Below, in pieces: positions 16,917-27,486 of a stretch of DNA of 64,000 bases. Positions within the stretch are counted from its first letter, which is position 1; the number at the start of each line of letters is the position of its first letter. The translations under genes were made by a program, and so were the position numbers. The notes beneath the pieces are model-generated. The model searched no databases, was not told the origin of the DNA, and saw only the letters and a program-made list of their open reading frames with translations. Source of the DNA: Datnioides undecimradiatus (taxonomy: Eukaryota > Chordata > Actinopteri > Lobotiformes > Datnioididae); NCBI GenBank assembly GCA_008933995.1, contig WARS01000071.1, positions 1,716,047 to 1,780,046 of the forward strand. The letters run 5' to 3'.

Positions 16917-17325
16917 CCCCTCAGTAGGCTGCAGACAACAAATCCGGATTTATCCCGCAATGCCTTCTCACTGATTTACTCAGTATTGACTAAATCAGTC
17001 CCGTTAGAAACCACAATAATCAATATGAAACCCTCTACTCCAGGATCTGAGTCTAACGTCTCCCCCTCCTCGCGTACGGTTCGTGACCGGCAAAACCAAC
17101 TAGAAAATACCGGAATCACACCGTGTTTAAAGCGGATAATCTCCAGGCACCGCATCAAAGGAACACACACACAGCATCCATGTTTGTTAGCCGCTCCGTA
17201 GCCTAGCCTGCACTGAGCGATGTTTCTGCTTTGAATAAGCCAGCTAGCACTTAGCTCGCTAACTAATCCAAGGGCAGCAAAGCTGACTAATGTTAGCCCA
17301 CCGGCTAACTCTGTCCAGTTCTTAC

Positions 17326-17500
17326 CTTTCTTTCTTTCCCGGGCAGCCTGGCAGTTTTCTTTTATAAGTAAACCGTGACTGGATTTTTTTTATAATACTC
17401 GCATCCCAGTTCTGCTTTGCTTTCCACCGCTAGACCATTCAAACAGCCGCTAGTTCACCCACAGCGCTAACGGCTACACCAGCGGGGAGCGACGCTGTCA
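17326..17500 (-). other. dnajc5: probable non-coding first exon of dnajc5
   Basis: On the minus strand a strong donor (AAG|GTAAGAAC) ends an exon at 17326, next to a CpG-rich region. This fits the untranslated first exon expected for DNAJC5, giving a 12.9 kb first intron to 4394. The 5' end is a guess. No transcript links the two ends, so the donor could belong to an unannotated minus-strand RNA instead. Confidence 0.5.
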
Positions 17501-17660
17501 ATCTGTACGGAGCGGTCGCGCGGAAACCCCTCCCACTCGTTCCCAGTGACAGCAGGCGCGCGGAAACCCCTCCCACTTATTCCCAGTGACAGCAGGCGCG
17601 CGCACGACTCAACCGGAAGTCAACACGGAAGTTAGTGTCGCTACTAGCCTAGCGACGTGA
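17327..17660. promoter_or_regulatory. probable bidirectional dnajc5/adrm1 promoter
   Basis: About 0.3 kb of CpG-rich DNA separates the outward-facing donors at 17326 (minus) and 17702 (plus). It has two ETS-type cores, CCGGAAGT at 17613-17620 and CGGAAGT near 17626-17632, and a 40-bp tandem duplication at 17521-17600. No convincing TATA box was seen. ETS cores and CpG richness are typical of housekeeping bidirectional promoters. The role and start sites are inferred. Confidence 0.6.
17521..17600. repeat. 40-bp tandem duplication in the promoter
   Basis: Units 17521-17560 and 17561-17600 differ at only two adjacent bases (CG versus TA). Each unit contains CCCCTCCCAC (Sp/KLF-like on either strand) and a GCGCG end. 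Confidence 0.9.
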
Positions 17661-17702
17661 AAAAGAAAAACTTGACTGCCAACTCTGCCTTTAGAACTTG
17701 AG
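17625..17702 (+). other. adrm1: adrm1 non-coding exon 1 (start approximate)
   Basis: A canonical donor (TTGAG|GTATGT) follows 17702, just downstream of the ETS sites. The next acceptor (GTCAG) precedes 18538. The intervening 835-base intron holds a GCTAGC-rich palindromic tract at about 17905-17945 and nothing coding. The transcription start is not visible from sequence. Confidence 0.6.
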
Positions 17703-18561
17703 GTATGTGAACACAGTTTCTGTGTAAACTTAACTTTATTATATCCACATTCAAAGTTTTCTGTCGTCGCTAAGTTTTATATGACTTTTGTTAGATGGAT
17801 AAAATGTAAAATTCTAGCCTTCGTTGCTCGTCAGTTTAGCCAAGTCATGGGCTAACGTTAGCATTCTCTCCCAGCATGACACAGGCAAACTCCGTGCAGT
17901 GCAGCTAACGCTAGCTAGCCAGCTAGCCAGCTAGCCGGCTAGCCGCTACTTTTGTTAGCTTTGCTTCAAAAAGTCTTCGTGACACCAAGAAGCTAACAAA
18001 CATGTGTCGGACGGATATCCTGCGTAAAGTTGCGTGTAACAGCTTCAATATATATATATTTTTTTTTAAAAAAGACAAATCTTTTCTCACTCAGTAATAA
18101 CGTTAAATCTACATGACTACATGACCTTAACGTTAACTAACGTAACTGAGTTCATGTCAAAATGTGTTATTTTTTTCTTGTTTTCCTGCTTTAAAGTGAA
18201 GTTAGTTGTTAAAAAGTTACTTTAAATCATTTAAAATGAAAGAGGAAGTTGTCTGTTGGTAAATGTTGCTCGCAGACACTTTGTCTTGGTTTTTAAAGTC
18301 TTTTTCTCTTTTTAGATTATAAATATAAAAGTCACTGTGATGCTGTCGATAGGTTTAATTCAGTCTAAAAGTAATTTATAAAAGTGGTACATTACCTTTT
18401 CCTTTAGGCACCACAGAACTAAATATTGCTTTATTTTAGTTCCTCCGTCAGTAATAATCACAGTACAGTCACAGCAGGCAGCCTGCACGTTCCCGTAAAC
18501 CTGACACCTTTTCCTGTTCATTCTTCCCGGTCGTCAGGCCGGTTTACAGAGAAATCTAAAG

Positions 18562-20261
18562 ATGTCGTCAGGCGCCCTCTTTCCAAGCTTGGTGAGCGGC
18601 TCGAGGGGAAGCTCCAGCAAGTACCTGGTGGAGTTTCGTGCTGGTAAAATGACCCTGAAGGGGAACGTAGTGACGCCGGACAAACGGAAAGGCACTGTGT
18701 ACATCCAGCAGTCCGACGACTCCCTGATTCACTTCTGCTGGAAGGACAGGACAACTGGGAATGTTGATGATGTGAGGAACATTTACTGTACTGTTACCGT
18801 GCTGTCTTAGTGGAGCTTAGATAATCTGAACCATGCTTGAGATTTGTGGATAAAGGTCTGTGGGTCAGTGAACAGGATTAGAGTGGAACTTAATGATGCA
18901 GGTTTGTAGTAAACAGCTGTGTCTGTCTCGAGTGTTCATCAGAAATCAGCAACGACTTAGCTGTTCTGTCAGCATGAGAGAGGATGTTACTATTATCAGA
19001 CATGTTTTACATTCCACACATACCACAGAGAGAAAGTCATTGCACAACTGTACAGTGACATTTACTCAGTTTAATGTGGGCAGTGGCAGCAGCCCTGCAA
19101 TGAAGAGAAACGCTGTCACGTCCGTTTGTCATGTCCCCATTCACTCTGTATCTGTGCACACACAGCGCTGACACTTTAAATCCTAATTTAGCCTGCCTTC
19201 CACAGACCAAGCAAGGTGACCGTGTCTGTGCTTCAGAGCTGTGGGGATGTCGCCGCCTTGGATTTCCCTTTCAGTAATTGGTTGATGATGATTTGTTGTG
19301 GCAGTGCAACCCCAGTGTGTTACACCACAGTCTCTCTCTCTGTCGAGTGTCTCATGTAGAGCCTGACTGATGCAGGATTTTTGAGAACAATGAGTGTAGA
19401 AGGTGAAAATTCACCAGTTTGCAGCACGGAGGCTGATACAGAGCTTTAGAGCTTCCCTCTGTGACTGTGCAGAGATGTGATTCTGCAGAGGTCCTCAGAA
19501 GCTGCTTTCTTAAACACATCACTTCATTAAAGAAGAGAATTCACTCTCTTCAGTGTTACCACAAACTATTTTTCAGCACGATATCAGAGAAAAAGAGTTT
19601 ATATGACGTTTGGTTCTCATGTCGTACGTTGGCTGTTCCAGGACTTGATCATCTTCCCTGACGACTGTGAATTCAAGAGGGTGAGCCAGTGCACCACAGG
19701 ACGCGTCTACGTGCTGAAGTTCAAGGCCGGATCCAAGAGACTGTTCTTCTGGATGCAGGTGAGAGGAACATGCTTCTTCCAAAAGAGACGGAGACCATCT
19801 CTGTAAAGCCAGACATCTGTGGCTGTTTGTGTGCAGCAGATGGATTTTCAATAGAGACAAGCTGAGTGGGAAAATGAAGTGGGAAGCAATGAGAGACAGA
19901 TCAGTACAGTCATGAGGACAGGGTGTGCATGGCTGGGATCAGTCACACATTAAAGATTTACTCTCATCAGTAGTTTCTCTGCTGCAGCCAGGATCTGAAT
20001 ATCTGAATCGTTGCAGTCCAGCAGCTTCTCACTTTGCCACTTTCCTCCAGGAGCCCAAGACTGACAAAGATGACGAGTACTGCCGCAAGGTGAACGAGTA
20101 CCTGAACAACCCTCCCATTCCTGGAGCGCCAGGCAGCGGGGGCGGCAGCGGCCACGAGCTCTCTGCACTCGGAGGAGAGGGGGGGCTGCAGAACCTGCTG
20201 GGGAATATGAGCCACAACCAGCTGATGCAGCTGATTGGACCGACGGGGCTCGGAGGACTGG
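18562..20261 (+). CDS. adrm1: adrm1 Pru-domain exons
   Basis: The three segments (18562-18771, 19642-19758, 20051-20261) encode about residues 1-179. The Pru (PH-like ubiquitin receptor) fold covers roughly residues 20-130. Ubiquitin-contact residues known from human Rpn13 (Leu56, Phe76, Asp79, Phe98) are all present, shifted by one. The reactive human Cys88 is also kept, at Cys87. After the domain come EYLNNPP and the [13 protein letters not shown] segment. Segment 3 ends in a split Gly codon. The 870-base intron before 19642 shows nothing coding. Confidence 0.96.
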
Positions 20262-22048
20262 GTGAGTAGCACCAAGGTTGCCACAGCGAGACAGGAAGTG
20301 TCCCGCAGTAAAGCTGATGAAGCATCTCTGTCTGTTTAAAATGAGAATCCGGGATCAACCCGGATCCTTTTTGCATTTGTCTAAGGAGGCCTGGGAGCTC
20401 TAGCAGGACCAGGACTTGCCAACCTGCTGGGCAGCGGAGGACCAGCCACCAGCAGCTCCTCGTCCAGGTGAGGCAGGACACAGGTGCTCCCAACAGCAGC
20501 AGTGTTTTCTGTGTAGGCAGTATGCTTCATTATCTTCGTCCTCACCATCCTCAGCTCTCGTAGCCAATCAGCAGCAGCCACTCCTTCATCAGGCGCAGCC
20601 CCCAGACTGAGCTCCTCTCAGGCCCCCACCACCCCTGCGACTCCCGCTGCCTCAGCTGTCTCCCCCACTGGTACGGCTCCTTCCACACCAGACACGTGAC
20701 ACAGCTCTGTCGTTATGTTTCACCCATCACTGAAGAACCGTCTTTAGATGCTACGGCGGCGTGATGTTTACTAAATATCACATGACCAAAGCTTTGTGCC
20801 GTTTGCAGCCTCAGCTCAGACGCCGGTGGTCCCGGCCTCTGTTGGAAGCCCCGCCTCCCACCAGCCCATCCAGCTCAGTGACCTCCAGAGCATCCTCGCC
20901 ACCATGAATGTCCCAGCATCAGCAGCTGCTCAGGGATCAGCAGGTGGGTGGCTGATGATTGAAGCCAGAACAGAAGACGAGCAGAGAGTATTTCATTAAA
21001 TGTGACCACCTCCTCTGACTCCTCTGACTCCTCTGCAGTGGACCTGGCCAGTGTTTGCACCCCAGAGATGATGGCGCCCATCCTGACCAACGCCGAGGTG
21101 CAGCAGAGGCTCCTGCCCTTCCTGCCCAGCGGAGAAAGTTTACCTCAGAGCGCCGAGGAGATCCAGAACACGCTGAACTCGCCTCAGTTCCAGCAGGTCA
21201 GAGGAGCAGATGCACACGAAGCAGCTCGACTGCTCTGAACAACCACACGAACACGGCCACAGTGAAACTTAGGCTAAAGAGGTTTATGGACATGAGACAA
21301 ACAGGTGTGAGATCGAGGCTGTAAACACATGGAAACACACCTGATTATCTGAATCAGGAGCAGTCACAAGCTCTTGACTGACACCGGGTTTTAGCCAATT
21401 AGCTGTAGGAACACGTGCAGGTGGATGCCAGACACTTCCTACGTGATGTCAGAGTAAATATCAGGTTCTGCAGTTTAATCAGGTTAACGACGTGTTGAGC
21501 TGCTGCAGTTTGATGTTAGTGTTGACTGAGCCCCTCTGACTGTGCTCCTCCTCCTCCTGCTGCTGCTGCTCCTCCTCCTCCTGCTGCTGCTGCTCCTCCT
21601 CCTCCTGCTGCTGCTGCTCCTCCTGCTGCTGCTGCTGCTCCTCCTCCTCCTGCTGCTCCTCCTCCTCCTGCTGCTCCTCCTCCAGGCCATGAGTATGTTC
21701 AGCAGCGCCTTGGCCTCCGGGCAGCTCGGCCCCCTCCTGAGTCAGTTTGGTCTGCCGGCAGAAGCCGTGGACGCCGCCAACAGAGGAGGTGAGACACACA
21801 CACGCACAAACACTACACGTTTCCACTGCGTCTGAAATACTGTGGATATGTGAGAAAACTGTGTGTTGAGCCGTTTTATTAACGTACCTGCAGTTTCTTT
21901 ATTTTCTCTGCCTTTCAGTTCATTTGTTTCTAAACCTTTGTGCTCTGTGTCTCCGTCAGACGTGGAGGCGTTTGCCAGAGCCATGCAGGGCAGCAGAGGA
22001 GACTCCAAGGAGAAGAAAGAGGACGACGAGGACATGAGTCTGGACTAG
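18562..22048 (+). CDS. adrm1: adrm1, proteasomal ubiquitin receptor Rpn13 (complete)
   Basis: There are nine coding segments: 18562-18771, 19642-19758, 20051-20261, 20386-20467, 20555-20670, 20809-20943, 21039-21196, 21686-21788 and 21960-22048. They total 1,221 bases, giving 406 residues; human has 407. All junctions are GT-AG with matching phases. Rpn13 is a 19S proteasome subunit docked on Rpn2. It captures ubiquitin chains through its N-terminal Pru domain and recruits and activates the deubiquitinase UCH37 through its C-terminal DEUBAD domain. The start follows the acceptor by 24 bases and gives the family N-terminus (SGALFPSLV), one residue shorter than human. The protein ends EDEDMSLD, as in mammals. 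It acts in cytosol and nucleus. It is tail to tail with lama5, an arrangement conserved with human. Confidence 0.98.
20386..20943 (+). CDS. adrm1: adrm1 flexible linker exons
   Basis: Segments 20386-20467, 20555-20670 and 20809-20943 encode a low-complexity Gly/Ser/Ala/Pro/Thr linker between the Pru and DEUBAD domains. It ends in the conserved [17 protein letters not shown] motif that begins the UCH37-binding part. The introns are very short (87-138 bases). The linker sequence is poorly conserved against mammals, as expected, but its phase and length fit. Confidence 0.94.
21039..22048 (+). CDS. adrm1: adrm1 DEUBAD exons and C-terminus
   Basis: Segments 21039-21196, 21686-21788 and 21960-22048 encode the UCH37-binding DEUBAD domain: [20 protein letters not shown] and GQLGPLL are near-identical to mammals. 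An acidic tail ends in MSLD-stop at 22046-22048. The middle segment is preceded by a long CTC/CTG pyrimidine-rich array that serves as its polypyrimidine tract. Confidence 0.96.
21541..21684 (+). repeat. interrupted CTC/CTG trinucleotide array at an adrm1 splice acceptor
   Basis: About 140 bases alternate short blocks of CTC and CTG and contain no AG dinucleotide until the acceptor at 21684-21685. It lies in the 489-base intron 21197-21685 and forms the polypyrimidine tract of exon 21686-21788. The array is open in one frame (Leu-rich), but this is intron, not a gene. Confidence 0.9.
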
Positions 22049-22383
22049 AGCTCACAGCGTCGATCCTCACGAGCCTCCGTTAAATCTGCGATTCCCTTGC
22101 TTCTGTTTGTAATTTCAGTCTTTTCCTCCGCCCCCTCCTCTCTAACGTCGTCACACCTTTCTAATACCAAAGGCGGCGCTCTGCTCCGACTCAGGATGAC
22201 CAGCGCAGGTGAGCAGAGCCGCGTTCACTGTGACGCTGCTGCGTTTCTCAGCGGCGCCGGTTTGTTCTGTCGACTTTACTCTGGAAACAGTTTCAGGAAG
22301 TGGTGGGGTGTGGGGGGTGTGGGTCTGTTTGGAGCCTTAAGTCTGATTCTGTTGTCTTCCTGTTTTTTCATTTAATCCTGATC

Positions 22384-22389
22384 AATAAA
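22384..22389 (+). terminator. adrm1: adrm1 poly(A) signal
   Basis: AATAAA lies 336 bases after the adrm1 stop. The 3' UTR 22049 to about 22405 holds no other gene. Confidence 0.75.
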
Positions 22390-22424
22390 AAAAGACATTG
22401 TCAAACAACAGAACTCGTTTGATG

Positions 22425-23588
22425 CAGTTTGTATGAAAAAACCTTTATTCAGAAATACATTTACAACACGGGGGGTGTGGGTGGGGGGTGAGGAGGTGTG
22501 GGGGGCAGCTTTATTCTTTCTGTGACATAGTTTTTAAGAAGTGGTTATACTACACACAAGCTTCACACTCACGTCTGGTACATGTTTACATTTATGACGG
22601 AATAAAGACAGAAAGCTGCCGCCTGCGACCGGGACGAGCCGCATTTGATCGGGAACATGGCGCCTAAAGCGTTACCACGCATAACTAATGACATGGTGCT
22701 CGACACATTTAGATTTGACTGATGCACAGTGAAGTCGGATCAACAAGAGCTCTCAGGAACTTATGTTCATCCCAGATGCTGAGGGAAACCAGTCACAGGT
22801 CGCGAGCTGAGGACCCTGAACGCACCACATCACTGAGTTTAACAGTAAAACTGGAAATATTGAGATGTCAAAGGCTGCTGCACCCTGACACATTAAAGCT
22901 GAGGTGTAACAGTCTGTCACTGCAGCTTTAACACACACCATTATACGCAGGTTAAACGCTGCACAGCCCGGCTGCTCCTTACTGCCTTCATGTTTCATTT
23001 CGACACCAAACGCCCAGTCCTGCTCTGTCACAGGAGGCGCTTTCCCAGCTGCACTGCCTGGAGGACGCTGGTTATACGTTAGTGTTCACAGTGTAAACAC
23101 TAGTAACATTCTCGCTGCAGATGCACGACAAACGGCTGGACGCGTTTTATTCGGAAGGTTTAACAAACATATTTCGGCCAAAAGACAAAAATAAGATTTG
23201 TTCTTCACTGTTTGTCAGTAAACGCAGTGAAAATTTTATTTGCTGGCATTCTACACGTTTAATCACAGATTTGTGGGTCTGACGCCGCGCAGTTTGGCAC
23301 CAGACGCCCAGATTCGTGCACCTTTCACTGCTGGAGCGAAAACAAACGGTGTTAATTCTGCAACGACAAACGGGAAATATAAAATATACATTTTTCTGAA
23401 AAAATACAAAATAAATATTAATATATATATTTAAATTAGCTACAGTAATACGACAACGCCACCAGCACTCTGTAGTTGGGGAATGTGGGAGGATAGACTG
23501 AGTGTGTGTGTCGTGTTGGGTCTACATCAGCAGGGCAGCCCTGGTGTTCCCACGGCTCCATGCATGGCGAGCGGTTTGGACAATATGG
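22425..23588 (-). other. lama5: lama5 3' UTR and tail-to-tail junction
   Basis: No independent gene was seen. The first ~60 bases (23527-23588) still look like laminin alpha-5 C-terminal coding sequence, but in a different frame from the preceding exon. The rest is AT-rich UTR-like sequence with several poly(A) signals. Confidence 0.6.
22444..22449 (-). terminator. lama5: candidate distal poly(A) signal for lama5
   Basis: AATAAA on the minus strand (TTTATT on plus), about 1.14 kb downstream of the lama5 stop. Other minus-strand AATAAA copies at 23235-23240 and 23146-23151 could serve shorter UTRs. Only about 55 bases separate it from the adrm1 signal on the other strand. Confidence 0.55.
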
Positions 23589-23938
23589 TCATTTGTAGTT
23601 GATGGTCACTTTGCGGATGCAGCCGTGGAAGGCGGACAGGCTGGCGGGGAGAGACCTGGGGACTGTGGTGCTGTCTGGAGGACAGAGGAGGAACAACATG
23701 TTACAGAGAGAAGAAACTAACAATAAGCCTCCAGACCGCTGCACAGATTTGTGCAAAATCATAAAAATTATCAATTAAATAATTTATTAATCAAAAAACT
23801 GAGTTTAATTCTAATTTCTCTATGTTTTTCATTGTTATAAAACTAAATATCTGCAGCTTTTGAAGCATCAGAGGACTTAAACAAGTTAGGATTTCCACAT
23901 CTGTATTTCCGGCGTAGACTGTGATTTTTGGGGTTAGA

Positions 23939-23991
<53 letters not shown>

Positions 23992-24227
23992 GAAATGCTC
24001 AGTTTCACGTTTGTTTTGTTTGTTTACGCTCTATAATTGTTATTTTCTGCCTTCTTGTTCTTCTTCTTGTTAAACGACATCATGGCGGGCTCTCACCTCC
24101 CCCTGGCTGAGGAACACACTCAGGTGTTGCTCAGGCGACGTCCCAGCATGCAACAGCAGCCCGGAGTCCGAGACGGGCCGAACTTCCATCTGGATTTCCA
24201 GATCCCGACCCAGAACCAAGGAGTCGT
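23589..24227 (-). CDS. lama5: lama5 exons 71-72: LG5 domain, apparently incomplete
   Basis: Exon 71 (24227-24097) encodes [21 protein letters not shown] and [10 protein letters not shown] and leaves at phase 0. Exon 72 (23674-23589) encodes [16 protein letters not shown] then TGA. To keep that frame it needs an incoming phase of 1, so the two do not join. About 65 residues expected between them (the central LG5 strands, ending LYLGGLP in human) are absent from 23675-24096. That interval holds only AT-rich sequence and a CA repeat at 23939-23988. The final LG5 cysteine is also missing in frame. Confidence 0.75.
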
Positions 24228-25304
24228 CTGCAGAGAGCGAGAGTGAGGCTTCAGTCTGGACACAGCAAACATTAATGGAATCACAGAAGAAGAGTGGCGG
24301 CGGCTACCTATGACGACGTTTCCTCCCTCGCCAGAGAAGTACGCTCCGGGCTGCAGGGGATTCTGGAAGCAGGGCGCCGTCCCCTGGCTGTGAGCGGGGT
24401 TTCCTGCAGGGGCTTGGTTCAGCGTCAGGTCCCTGACACAACCGACGAACCCGCCCGAGCCCGGAGCCTGAGGTCAGACGGGACCAGAGCGGTTTCATTA
24501 AAACACACGAAGAAGAACAGAGTCTGTGACCCGGGTGTCTGTGTAATCTGTAATCTGGGTGTTACCGTCAGCGATGGCGGGACTCCTCCGACGTACAGAG
24601 GCCCGGCGAGGCGCGTCCTGTCTCCCGCGGGGATCCTCTTCGACTGAGCGCTGATCCCGTCCACGACCAGACTCATCTTCTCTCCATCGCGTTTCACGAA
24701 CACCTGCGGCGACACAGACGCGGCGTCTCAAACTCAAATCATTCAAACGATCAATAAAGCCCATAGATTCACTTCCTGTTCAGCCCTGGTCATGTGATCC
24801 GGGCGTGTGACCTCACCGTGTGCCACTGGTCGTCGTCGTACGCCTTGCGGCTGCGCAGGCTGACCTTCCTCTTCCCTCCGTCCAGCAGCAGCAGCAGGTG
24901 GCCACCCGACACGCTCAGTGACATCACAGCTGCGCCGCGCTGCCCGCCGGCGGCGTACAGCACCAGACCATCGGAGGAGTTGATCCTCAGCGCCATGGAG
25001 ATGTGAGGCCTGCAGAGAGCGAGGCGGAGCGTACTCTAAATACTCTGATTACTCTTACTCTACATACTCTAACTACGCCTGACGGGGTTAATCTGCGTTC
25101 ACACTCACGTGGCGCTGAGCGAGCGCGGCAGGAAGTCGTATCTCTGGTAGCTGTGGGTGGAGCCGCTGAAGTGCGTCGCTCCGGCCTCGCGGTCCGACTG
25201 CTCCCCCTGACAGGACTCCCGGGTCTTCCTGCTGCGAGACCCCGACGGCTTCTTGTGTTTTCCCTGAGACAGAGGCAGAGTGTGCTTCATGTGCTGGTCT
25301 CTGC

Positions 25305-25362
<58 letters not shown>

Positions 25363-26353
25363 CGTGTGTGTGTGTACCTTGGGCTTGCTGCTGTGTTTGG
25401 GCGCCGCGGCGACGATCTGCTGAGGCTTCCTGGCGGCGGGACAGTCCAGAGGAACGTTGACGTTTTCTTTCGCTTTCATCAGGTTCAGGACCATCTGAGG
25501 ACTCGTCTCCCTGACGACGAAGGTTGAAGATTAAATATGCAAATCAGCCCATCCTTCATCTCAAACTGCTCCTGATTGGACCTGCAGGCTAAATTAGCTG
25601 CTAACTACTGCTGCAGTGATTAATCAGCACACACGGGTCGTGTTTCCAGACGTTTCCAGGGATTAACCTGGACGCTCAGCCGCTTCCTGAGGAGCTGGCG
25701 CCGGCTCCTCTGCTCACCTCTTGATGAAAACGTTGCTGATACAGCCGGTCAGATTGGTCAGGCTGTGGTCGGGCATCCCTCCCAGGAAGGTGCTTCCCAC
25801 TGAGGTGGCCGCACCAGGTCCCCTGCTGTCCAATCGGATGCCCTCCTTTGCCTTCTCCAGCATGTCGTCCATGTACAGACGCATCCTGTGGGCGGGAGCG
25901 TTCACACTGACTCAGACGATTCTTTGTGTTACCGTTTGTCAGAGCGTTACAACGCTCGCCATCCTACCCGCTGATGTTGTTGTAGATGGCGACGTAGTGG
26001 CTGTTGTCATCGTTGTACGTCTTCTGCGTCCTGATCTCACTGTTGCCGGCTCTCACCACGACGTGGCCCTCGTCCAGAAACACCTGACACACGCCGTCCT
26101 GCACACGCAGACAGACAACATGATGGAAAACACGACGGAGGAAGACAGGAAGCGGTCGTCTTTAATAACAGGAAACAGGAAGAGCTTCGGGAGGTCGTCC
26201 GACCTGATCGTGGTGGTAGAACATGAGTCCGTCCTTCTGCTCCGTCCTGAAGCTGAAGCTGGCGTAGAAGTTGCTCCTGAGGCTGGGAATGTTGCTCAGG
26301 TCCAAGTCCAGGTAGCTCTGCCCGGAGAAATGAGCCTCACGAGCCACCTGCAT

Positions 26354-26395
<42 letters not shown>

Positions 26396-27439
26396 TCAAA
26401 ACAAAACAGTGTGTGTTTAGTCTCTGCAGAGCTGCACAGTCAAACACAGAGCAAACGCTTCACGTTCACATTTTAATTAATTATATTATAATTAATCCCT
26501 GATTTCAGAATGTGGGAACACTTTAATTCAGTTCATGCATTTGTCAATAAAGTTTTATTGCACAAACAAAGACAGAAGAGAGACGAGCAGCTGCTTTTAC
26601 ACAACCTGATCTATTGATAAAGCAGGAAAGACGAACTGAAGGTAGAGGCGAATCATCGAGGACGAACACTGAAGCTAACTCAGAAAGGATCTTAGTGTTT
26701 ATGTTGGAGGTTCCACAGATTAATAAAAGGTGTGACACGTGTTTTTAGTTTAAGCTCTGTCCTGTTTTTAGTGATGAACCACACTGAAAGACGCTCAGTC
26801 AGCGAGATCCATTTCTATGCAGATGATTCAGTTATCTACACGACACAATCGCCTGTTTCAATCAAAGCATTTTATATTTTATATTATTTATTCTAATCAT
26901 TTTACACATTTACAAACTGTAGTTGATGAAACATTGGACGGAGCTGAACTTGAAAATGTTTAATGCTGTTTTAAACCTTTTATGCACAAACACTGTGTTA
27001 TCAGACGTGCTGGCGTTAGTATTGTGGGGCTGAGCCAGTGTTACAGCCTGACAGTGTCTGTGGTTTGTGTTTTGTACAGCAGAGGCAGCTCTAACACCTT
27101 CCTGCTGAGTTTGTTTTGTCGGGTGTTTGTTTTAATATGCACCAGCAGGTCGCTGTCACAGCCGAAGCTGACGCCCGAGCTCGCCATCCTCTTCAGGTCG
27201 ATGTGGGAGTTCTGAGCCTTGACGTTCCTGAAACAGCCCTTCAGAGAGCCCTGCTTAGGGAACAGGGCCTTCAGCCTGGGAAACACACAGAACCAAACAC
27301 CTTTAACTGACTTCAAAAGGCCCAACGTGTGGATTTCAGACGATCTGATGGAAAATAATAATCAGCCTTTAGTCTTTTAGTGAATAATCATCTGAGACGA
27401 CCAACTTTGATAGGCTAAATATAAATATATGCACTTAAT

Positions 27440-27486
<47 letters not shown>

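Larger units (their letters stand above)
4394..17325 (-). other. inferred dnajc5 intron 1, no coding exon seen
   Basis: No credible gene was found on either strand in 12.9 kb. The open frames here are mostly CA/TG-repeat shadows. The interval holds short tandem repeats (5235-5285, 5596-5685, 9940-10110), many microsatellites (for example 7281-7319, 9137-9170, 10566-10633, 11528-11575, 15616-15675), an 18-base C run at 11220-11237 inside a C/T-rich stretch (11130-11420), a near-perfect RFX-type palindrome at 7421-7434 and possible dispersed repeat fragments (about 7080-7240). Intron status depends on the inferred first exon. Confidence 0.5.

Noticed and set aside
21542..21835. Plus-strand open frame with a long poly-Leu start
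   Set aside because: It is the CTC/CTG acceptor tract of adrm1 read through into the true exon 21686-21788; intron, not a gene.
25003..26476. Large plus-strand open frames opposite the lama5 LG exons
   Set aside because: Antisense shadows of GC-rich laminin exons plus repeats; no homology or splice logic.
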